DNA of 9,591 bases from an uncultured Succinatimonas sp. (GTDB lineage: Bacteria; Pseudomonadota; Gammaproteobacteria; Enterobacterales; Succinivibrionaceae): assembly GCA_900548485.1 (NCBI GenBank), contig URKL01000054.1:1-9591 (forward strand), in the 5' to 3' direction. The notes beneath the pieces were generated by a model, which did not search any database, was not told the DNA's origin, and saw nothing but the letters and a program-made list of their open reading frames with translations. The position numbers and the translations under genes were made by a program. Shown here piece after piece: positions 1-5,272 of this stretch (positions within the stretch are counted from its first letter, which is position 1; every line of letters starts with the position of its first letter).

Positions 1-112
1 GATTAATAACAAGATAAAAGTACTAAAGAGGATAGCTTATGGTTTTAGGGATAATAAATATTTCTTTTTAAGAATTAAAAGTGCTTTTAAAGGGAAAGTT
101 ATAGCAACATAA
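1..112 (+). CDS. ISL3-family transposase, C-terminal 36 codons only (cut by window edge)
   Basis: An open frame enters from the left edge (first full codon at base 2) and stops with TAA at 110-112. The visible end contains NNKIKVLKRIAYGFR followed by a KYFFLRIK stretch. That pattern (NNKIK, then KR.AYGFR, then an aromatic-rich tail) is the conserved C-terminus of ISL3-family (IS204/IS1001/IS1096/IS1165) DDE transposases, and the wording is closest to my memory of Bacteroidota members. The protein would cut and paste its own element. Only the tail is visible, so whether the gene is intact is unknown. The catalytic DDE residues lie outside the window. The family call rests on a short segment but a distinctive one. 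Confidence 0.7.
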   Translation, partial: INNKIKVLKRIAYGFRDNKYFFLRIKSAFKGKVIAT

Positions 113-157
113 CAAAAAGCTCTGAATCTGAATATTGTTATATTCTTTTCAGAGCTT
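112..157 (-). terminator. Rho-independent terminator read on the minus strand
   Basis: A perfect 10-bp stem pairs AAGCTCTGAA (117-126) with TTCAGAGCTT (148-157). A second 6-bp stem sits inside it (GAATAT 130-135 with ATATTC 140-145, loop 136-139). Read on the minus strand the stem is followed at once by a T-rich run (complement of 114-118, then TTGTTAT), as in an intrinsic terminator. It lies about 45 bp after the stop of the DUF262 gene and would end that transcript. Because it lies inside the inferred IS end, it may equally shield the transposase from outside transcription. On the plus strand no T-run follows. Confidence 0.65.
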
Positions 158-202
158 CCACAGATCCCCGGAAGAACAAATCTGTATATATTACATATTA
201 GG

Positions 203-2014
203 TTATGCGTTGAAGATAAACTTACTTATGCGTTTTACTGCTTCTTCAGTAGCTTGTTCTATATCATCTTTTTCCCATCGGTCTTTGGGGCATTTGGCAA
301 GGTCAAGGGCAAAACCGAAACTGCTTCCTACATATCCCGACTTATTCGACAGTAAGCTACCTTTCTTTGTCTTGAACCAATCATTGCTGATAGTTTTGTT
401 GATAATTTCCTCCAAAAGAATTTTGTTGCCGAGTTGATTGACGAGGGCTGCAAATTCTTCGGGGTCTTCTATGCCTGCATCAGTACGGATAACCTCGATG
501 TTATGACCGCTTGCTGGCATAATATGTTCTACATTGGTTCTTTCGTCTATATCGTAATTTCTGTTTTGTTCCTTAGCATAAAGATATTCGTTCAGATAGA
601 CAAGTATGTTCTTTTGGTACTCGCGCAAATCATCTTCCACGTCTTTGGGATTCCACGTATTATTGATATGGCGATTGAAATTTTTGGTAATTTCAGCCAA
701 AGAATATGAAGGATTTACAAAATTAAAGTTCTCGTTAAAGAGGAAAGTCTTGAATTTGGATGCGGAATAACCAGCATCGCCTACTTCAATAATAGCAAAC
801 AGACGGAGCAAACACTCTGCAAATGGAGTAACCGTATCTTTGGTTAACGCTGAAACATCATACCTAAACAAATAAGGAATAAGAAACAGCTTAAAGTTCT
901 CATTGAACTTCAACAGTAATTTGACTGCAGGAAACTCTTTTATAGCATCCCAAATATCAAGAATTTTCATGAATGAGGCGCAAAGCGAAAGAGGTTCGTC
1001 CAACAATTCTGGGTGTTCGGTCAGATAATATTTACGTAAACCGGGGGTTGTAACCTCGTTGGATTTATAGTGAGCTTTTGACGCACGGTTTATGTACATA
1101 AACTGTTGAAGTACACCATCAATATCCACAATCTTCTTCAGTGCAAGTTGGTTGGCTACAGCATTGATTTTCTGCCATTCGGTAATGAAGCCTTCTTTGC
1201 CTTCATCACCGGCACGAGAATACAGTTGTGCCGAGATAATGTCTGCATCGGAAAGTGGCATACCCGTAGAGTTCAAGGAGTTGAACATAGTTATGGATTG
1301 TTCTATCTGCCAACTCTTGATTTCTATAATCTGACACTTTGACAAGAATATCTTGGCAAAATTGTTCAGATTAGACTCTTTATATTTCGAAAGACAATCA
1401 AAAAAGTATTTGAAATTTCGGAAAAAGTTGGTGTATTTGTTATCTTTCTGTTTCCGAGGGATCTTGTGAACATTTTTCTCAGCATTTTCAAAATTTTCTG
1501 CCTTAATGATTGTGCTGAAATCATCTTTGTACAATTCGTTAATAGAATTGTTTTCAAGAATGGTAGTTTTATCTACTATACTCCAATCGGCTTTCATTTC
1601 CACCTGCTTGACATCATCTGCTTTGTAAAGTATGCGACAAATGGTGTCATAGCTTCTATTTAATCCCATGAATAAAGCCGCTGTGTCTTGACTGAAATTT
1701 AATTTACCCAATATGTCTTTCAGACAAAGTTGCAGAGCCTTAAGAAGTAGAAGAAAAGTGGTAGTTCTTTGTTGTCCATCAATCAAACTTAGATGATTTG
1801 GGGTAGAGCAGTCAATGATGACAGTACCAAAAAAATAAGGGTCCTCAGCACCTGAATCAATAAAAGTCTCAATGTCTTGCCAAAGTTTTGCGCAATTTAG
1901 CGTCCCCCACGAATAGGCACGTTGGTATTGGGGGATCTCGAAAATGTCATCACCTTCTAACTGTGTGTATTCGCTAATAAGTCGTAGTTTGGGTTCTATA
2001 TTTTTTGTAGGCAT
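203..2014 (-). CDS. GmrSD-type restriction protein: DUF262 plus DUF1524 (HNH)
   Basis: Single-chain homologue of the GmrS/GmrD Type IV restriction system, which uses nucleotide hydrolysis and an HNH nuclease to cut modified phage DNA; the target here is unknown. The N-terminal DUF262 domain shows IPQYQRAYSWG (residues 27-37), the signature DGQQRTT (79-85) and FNSLNSTGMPLSDADI (244-259). The C-terminal DUF1524 nuclease shows the catalytic-type motif VEHIMP (495-500, H497), LGNK (528-531), N539 and N544 before a W-F-K segment. Both halves look complete and there is no internal stop, so it is probably functional at 603 residues. The ATG at 2014 has no Shine-Dalgarno nearby (the only GGAG is 19 nt upstream), whereas most genes to the right have GGAG 6-7 nt before the start. 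That fits a Bacteroidota origin. It stands alone, with IS DNA downstream and a possible gene remnant upstream. Confidence 0.92.
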   Translation of the reverse strand: MPTKNIEPKLRLISEYTQLEGDDIFEIPQYQRAYSWGTLNCAKLWQDIETFIDSGAEDPYFFGTVIIDCSTPNHLSLIDGQQRTTTFLLLLKALQLCLKDILGKLNFSQDTAALFMGLNRSYDTICRILYKADDVKQVEMKADWSIVDKTTILENNSINELYKDDFSTIIKAENFENAEKNVHKIPRKQKDNKYTNFFRNFKYFFDCLSKYKESNLNNFAKIFLSKCQIIEIKSWQIEQSITMFNSLNSTGMPLSDADIISAQLYSRAGDEGKEGFITEWQKINAVANQLALKKIVDIDGVLQQFMYINRASKAHYKSNEVTTPGLRKYYLTEHPELLDEPLSLCASFMKILDIWDAIKEFPAVKLLLKFNENFKLFLIPYLFRYDVSALTKDTVTPFAECLLRLFAIIEVGDAGYSASKFKTFLFNENFNFVNPSYSLAEITKNFNRHINNTWNPKDVEDDLREYQKNILVYLNEYLYAKEQNRNYDIDERTNVEHIMPASGHNIEVIRTDAGIEDPEEFAALVNQLGNKILLEEIINKTISNDWFKTKKGSLLSNKSGYVGSSFGFALDLAKCPKDRWEKDDIEQATEEAVKRISKFIFNA

Positions 2015-2033
2015 ATTTTGGAAAAATCAAAAG

Positions 2034-2086
2034 CTCCTTCGCTATCTCTGCGAGGCTGACCAAAGCCTATAAGATAAGCGAAGGAG
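2034..2086 (-). terminator. Long imperfect hairpin just upstream of the DUF262 gene
   Basis: CTCCTTCGC (2034-2042) pairs with GCGAAGGAG (2078-2086). The stem continues as TATCT (2043-2047) with AGATA (2072-2076) after one bulged base, and a further 5-bp helix AGGCT/AGCCT (2053-2057 with 2064-2068) lies inside. Read on the minus strand it is followed by CTTTTGATTTTT, so it resembles an intrinsic terminator for a gene that once ended upstream. It lies only 19 bp before the DUF262 start codon, so it could also act as a leader attenuator or a structured 5' region. The sequence does not decide between these. Confidence 0.45.
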
Positions 2087-2100
2087 TTTCGTGTGTTGTT

Positions 2101-2216
2101 TCAATTACTTTCTCTGGTCATTAGCATTTGTAGACGATCACTAAGAAGATCTAACGCAATCATTTAATCCAATCAGGAGCCACAAAACCTTGGATCTTCT
2201 TAACAGTTTTCAAGTC
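2101..2216 (-). pseudogene. Possible C-terminal remnant of an unidentified minus-strand gene
   Basis: On the minus strand an 18-codon frame reads DLKTVKKIQGFVAPDWIK and stops with TGA at 2162-2160. It is closed upstream by an in-frame TAA (2219-2217) at the edge of a run of nine Ts. Its composition looks like real protein. Its stop overlaps, in an ATGA arrangement, the ATG of a 20-codon frame (2163 to 2101) that ends 14 bp before the hairpin at 2034-2086. The order gene end, short gap, terminator is what the tail of a truncated operon would leave. I do not recognise the family, and such short frames can arise by chance, so this is only a lead. Confidence 0.3.
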
Positions 2217-3355
2217 TTATTTTTTTTTGGTTAAAAAATCTTGAAATTTTTGTCTGTCGTCAGTATCTTTTAGTTAACTTTATTTCTTTATTTATGTCAA
2301 TCTCTTTTTTACCAGTCTTTTTAAGATCATAAAAATTCTGTTTATAAACGGATCTTATTTAAATATTAGATGATTTTTCTTACATATTGTTTTATCTATC
2401 TTATGCATAAGTTAATCTGACGCAAATACGAATTGATCTTCCTATATTAAAAGAGCTGTTCCTTTTTAACCTAGGGGATAGCCTAAGTTTTTCTGCTATA
2501 TTCGACCATTTTCTTTACTAAACTTTATATTAAAGTTACAGCACAAACTCTCCTTTAATGGTTAAAGAGTGGTTATTATATGCAGCTCTAAAAAGATCGG
2601 GATTAGAAGATGTAAGGGTTTCGGAAGAAATACTACCGGAAAGAATTGAGGAGTGGTGATTCTTTCTAAAAAACAGAATGCTTGACCTTACATCTTCTTA
2701 AAATTGCGGAATTACTTTTTCTCCCAAAAAGAAAATGACAGCCTGATGCAATAGAAAGAAAACGTATTTTGTGGAGGATAAACAGAGAGAAAAGGATGAA
2801 CAGATAAACAAAAAATTCCATACATCATGAACAGGACAGTGTTCAACCAAAACAATTCAAAAAAACAGAGAAATCACTAGAATATCTTCATAAAAGTATT
2901 ATTTTTTCAAATAATAGAGTTAATTGAAAGCTTGAAAAACATGGAATAACAAAACATTCTGTATCTAACTAAATTATAATTTTATGGTTTGTAACTCATA
3001 AAAAGACTATCTAACCTGTTTACTTTCAATTACTATAAGAAAAATTAGTAACTTAATTTTTACAAATTTAAAATATTTATTTAAAACTTATATGCACATA
3101 TTTTTTTGCAAGCACATAGCAAAAAATAATTATCTTTTTTTAGATTAATTTTAGAATAATTTACTCATCAAACAAAAATATTCCAAAGTTTTCTAAATAC
3201 ACAAAATTTTAGCTTTGATATCGCTTGCAACAAGGCTAGTTGAGTTTAGCTTTTGTTCACTGAATCATCTATTTACACTAGTTATGAATTTATAATTAAA
3301 TTTTAATTTCAAAAAGTTAGTCAAATTATAAAAATCTTGGCATTAGCTCTTTTTT
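2217..3355. other. Long AT-rich intergenic region without a recognisable gene
   Basis: About 1.1 kb between the left island and the membrane cluster, dominated by A and T runs, with stops in all six frames. The longest plausible pieces are a 33-codon frame at 2558-2659 (ATG to TGA, acidic, starting MVKEWLLYAALKRSGLED) and a 36-codon frame that ends about 2522 and has no start codon. Neither has a convincing ribosome site or a family I recognise. They may be decayed remnants of mobile DNA. No tRNA, CRISPR array or long direct repeat is apparent. The last 100 bp before 3356 probably contain further upstream promoter DNA of the next operon. Confidence 0.6.
2605..2698. repeat. Nested inverted repeats (13 bp outer, 8 bp inner)
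   Basis: AGAAGATGTAAGG (2605-2617) is perfectly complementary in reverse to CCTTACATCTTCT (2686-2698), with 68 bp between. Inside that interval GAAAGAAT (2639-2646) pairs with ATTCTTTC (2659-2666) around a 12-nt loop. The outer left arm lies within the 33-codon frame at 2558-2659 and the inner right arm covers its stop. Two nested perfect arms in a gene-poor stretch suggest either a folded RNA or the terminal repeats of a very small, decayed element. No T-run follows the outer arm, so it does not read as a terminator. Confidence 0.4.
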
Positions 3356-3385
3356 TTGACTACCATAGGAACATGAACATAAAAA
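3356..3385 (+). promoter_or_regulatory. Candidate sigma-70 promoter of the membrane cluster
   Basis: TTGACT (3356-3361, five of six bases to the -35 consensus) lies 18 bp before TAAAAA (3380-3385, four of six to the -10 consensus). Transcription would start near 3392, just ahead of the AGGAG at 3397-3401 that serves the gene at 3409. An alternative -10, TATAAA at 3327-3332, has no good -35 partner. The match is reasonable but the surroundings are so AT-rich that chance matches are common. Confidence 0.45.
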
Positions 3386-3408
3386 TACAAAAACCTAGGA
3401 GCATTTAA

Positions 3409-3834
3409 ATGGCAATCAGTCCTTTTGAACTTATTGATGGAGATTATGTTGCCCTAGTTCAACAGCTTGAAAAAGAGCAATTGCAACGTTTAGGTTTAGC
3501 TTTAAAAAGCGAAATTTTTCAATATGAATCAAACATAAAAAAAGTTTATACCAAAAAAAATTCTAAAAAAGCTTTTGATAAAGAACAAGTATTTAAAAAA
3601 TTCAATCAAAAAGAACAAGTTCCACAAAAACCACGTAACTATACCTTTTTGATCGTATTCTTATGCTTGATTCTAATCTTTGCTGTTATCTTTATTGGTT
3701 ATGCCTTTGGCATTGATCAAGAACTAATTGCTTTTTTTATCTTTGCCTGTGTCATTGTTTGTGTAGCCTCCTCACAAGCTATTAGGGAAAAAAATAAAAA
3801 AGCTTTAAAAAAAGCTCCTCCTAAATTTAAATAA
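3409..3834 (+). CDS. Small lysine-rich membrane protein of unknown function, first gene of the NfeD-QmcA operon
   Basis: I do not recognise a family for this 141-residue protein. Residues 1-77 are hydrophilic, with a probable helix at about 11-45 (LVQQLEKEQLQRLGLALKSE) and then a lysine-rich linker. Two hydrophobic helices follow at about 78-100 and 105-121 with only a few residues between them, so both ends should face the cytoplasm. The tail 125-141 is again strongly basic. There is no signal peptide. AGGAG sits 7 nt before the ATG, and the stop is 11 nt before the NfeD start, whose GGAG directly follows this TAA, so the two are surely co-transcribed. The position suggests an accessory subunit of the NfeD/SPFH membrane complex. 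That role is inferred from gene order only. Confidence 0.88.
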   Translation: MAISPFELIDGDYVALVQQLEKEQLQRLGLALKSEIFQYESNIKKVYTKKNSKKAFDKEQVFKKFNQKEQVPQKPRNYTFLIVFLCLILIFAVIFIGYAFGIDQELIAFFIFACVIVCVASSQAIREKNKKALKKAPPKFK

Positions 3835-3845
3835 GGAGATCTTAA

Positions 3846-4259
3846 ATGATTACAATTTTATGGTTAATTGTTGCTACTTTAATTTTAATTAGTGAAATTC
3901 TCTTAGGTACAATTTATCTGTTAGCTGTTTTTCTAGGCTCACTTGCCGCAGCTTTGATGGCCTTCTTTGATGTAAGTCTGACATTTCAATGTACTGTTTT
4001 TGGAGTTATCACTTTTATAGGTGTTTTTATAGCTTGGAGCATACGTAATCGTTTAAAAAAACATTGCGTTATTGAAAACAATGATTTGGATAAAGGGCAG
4101 AGAATTACCGTTACTGAGGTTTTAGAAGATGGCTCAGCTATGGTTCAATACCGTGGGGCTCCATGGAAGGCCTATGCCAAAAGTGGAAGCCTACAACCTG
4201 GAGTTTGGTATATAGAAAAAGTATCTGGACCTAGTCTAATTTTAATTAAATCTTTATAA
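3846..4259 (+). CDS. Short NfeD-family protein (NfeD1b / YbbK type)
   Basis: Partner protein of SPFH-domain scaffolds; the known family pairs with stomatin/flotillin-like proteins in the inner membrane. This copy has 137 residues, with three hydrophobic helices at about 3-20, 22-41 and 48-66. A soluble OB-fold domain follows, containing LDKGQRITV (81-89) and the family hallmark YRGAPWKAY (102-110). It lacks the N-terminal ClpP/SppA-like protease domain of long NfeD proteins, so it is the short form that normally sits beside a QmcA-type gene, as it does here. GGAG lies 7 nt before the ATG. The stop is 13 nt before qmcA, with AGGAG in the gap, so the two are co-expressed. Confidence 0.9.
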   Translation: MITILWLIVATLILISEILLGTIYLLAVFLGSLAAALMAFFDVSLTFQCTVFGVITFIGVFIAWSIRNRLKKHCVIENNDLDKGQRITVTEVLEDGSAMVQYRGAPWKAYAKSGSLQPGVWYIEKVSGPSLILIKSL

Positions 4260-4272
4260 AAGGAGTATTTTC

Positions 4273-5220
4273 ATGGAAGGGATTGCTAATCTCGAGGTCG
4301 GATTTATTGCCGCAATTGTTTTAATTATATTTGCCTTCATTTTTGCAATGAAGTCATTTATGGTTATTCCACAACAGACAGCTTTTGTAATTGAACGCTT
4401 TGGTAAATTTCATAAAGTTTTAAACCCTGGTTTAAATTTTATTATTCCTTTTATAGATAGAGTTGCTTATAAGCATTCTTTAAAAGAAATTCCCTTAGAT
4501 ACCCCATCTCAAGTTTGTATTACTCGTGATAATACCCAATTATCTGTAGATGGTGTACTCTACTTCCAGGTTACCGATCCGCAAAGAGCTAGCTATGGTA
4601 CCTCAAACTATTTAATTGCAATTACTCAATTAGCCCAAACTACCTTACGTTCTGTAGTTGGTAAGATGGTCATGGATCAAACCTTTGAAGAGCGTAACCT
4701 TATAAACACACAGGTTGTAGCAGCAGTCGACGAGGCCGCGGTAAACTGGGGTGTTAAGGTTTTGCGTTATGAAATTAAAGATCTCACCCCACCTGAGGCT
4801 GTTTTGCAAGCTATGCAACGCCAAATTACTGCTGAAAGAGAAAAAAGAGCCGTAATTTTTGAATCTGAAGGCCGTAAACAAGAACAGATTAACCTTGCAA
4901 ACGGTGATCGAGAAGCTGCTATTGCAAAATCTGAAGGTGAAAAACAATCTGAAATCAATATCGCCGAAGGTAAAGCTCAGGCAACCTTGATGATGGCTAA
5001 AGCTTCTGCTGAAGCAATTCGTCAAATTGCAATGGCTACCCAAACTGTTGGTGGTGATACTGCTGTAAACCTTAAAGTAGCTGAACAATACATTGAGGCT
5101 TTTGGCAAGCTTGCTAAGGAAGGCAATACCTTGATTGTGCCTAACAATTTAGGTGATATCTCCTCAATGGTAAGTTCAGTAATGAAAATTGCCTCATCTA
5201 ATAAACAAGCACAAAAATAA
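4273..5220 (+). CDS. qmcA: SPFH/Band 7 membrane protein, QmcA-like
   Basis: Inner-membrane scaffold of the prohibitin/stomatin group. In E. coli, QmcA is a member of this group and functionally linked to the FtsH/HflKC system. The 315 residues (E. coli QmcA is about 305) begin with one membrane helix at about 10-29. The SPFH domain follows, from VIPQQTAFVIERFGKF (31-46) through NPGLNFIIPFID (51-62) to DLTPPEAVLQAM (170-181). Residues 182-255 form an Ala/Glu/Lys/Gln-rich coiled coil with repeated SEG(R/E)KQ units, the usual oligomerisation region, and a short hydrophobic C-terminal segment comes last. AGGAG stands 7 nt before the ATG. It is the last of three closely packed genes and is followed at once by a hairpin. 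The alternative name is a generic stomatin/slipin homologue. Confidence 0.92.
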   Translation: MEGIANLEVGFIAAIVLIIFAFIFAMKSFMVIPQQTAFVIERFGKFHKVLNPGLNFIIPFIDRVAYKHSLKEIPLDTPSQVCITRDNTQLSVDGVLYFQVTDPQRASYGTSNYLIAITQLAQTTLRSVVGKMVMDQTFEERNLINTQVVAAVDEAAVNWGVKVLRYEIKDLTPPEAVLQAMQRQITAEREKRAVIFESEGRKQEQINLANGDREAAIAKSEGEKQSEINIAEGKAQATLMMAKASAEAIRQIAMATQTVGGDTAVNLKVAEQYIEAFGKLAKEGNTLIVPNNLGDISSMVSSVMKIASSNKQAQK

Positions 5221-5229
5221 ATAATAAAG

Positions 5230-5260
5230 ACAGCTAGGATCATAAAGTCCTAGCTGTTTT
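5230..5260 (+). terminator. Intrinsic terminator or attenuator between qmcA and sppA
   Basis: ACAGCTAGGA (5230-5239) pairs perfectly with TCCTAGCTGT (5248-5257) around an 8-nt loop, and TTTT follows at 5257-5260. The stem starts 10 bp after the qmcA stop, and the T-run touches the ribosome site of sppA. With only four Ts and no clear promoter between the hairpin and sppA, partial read-through would give sppA a reduced share of the operon transcript (inference). Confidence 0.65.
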
Positions 5261-5272
5261 ATGGAGCTTAAT

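Larger units (their letters stand above)
1..178 (+). mobile_element. Right end of an ISL3-like insertion sequence
   Basis: After the transposase stop comes a hairpin (117-157) and then CCACAGATCCCCGGAAGAAC at 158-177. Read on the other strand this begins GTTCTTCCGGGGATCTGTGG, which resembles the GGCTCTTCCGGGG-type terminal repeats I associate with ISL3 elements, with mismatches at the outermost bases. I therefore place the element's right boundary near 178, about 25 bp from the stop of the neighbouring restriction gene. The left terminal repeat and the target duplication cannot be seen. The boundary is an inference from resemblance, not from a matched pair of repeats. Confidence 0.5.

Noticed and set aside
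135..1663. Several plus-strand open frames of 60 to 100 codons and one minus-strand frame
   Set aside because: They lie within or largely over the DUF262 gene, show no family motifs and are shadows of its codons.
2060..2075. Bacteroidota-style promoter (TAnnTTTG) upstream of the DUF262 gene
   Set aside because: The nearest sequence on the minus strand is TAGGCTTTG, which has one base too many between the TA and TTTG parts and lies in the hairpin loop.
5261..5272. ATG at 5261 as the sppA start
   Set aside because: It directly follows the terminator T-run and has no ribosome site, while GGAG at 5263-5266 is well placed for the ATG at 5273.
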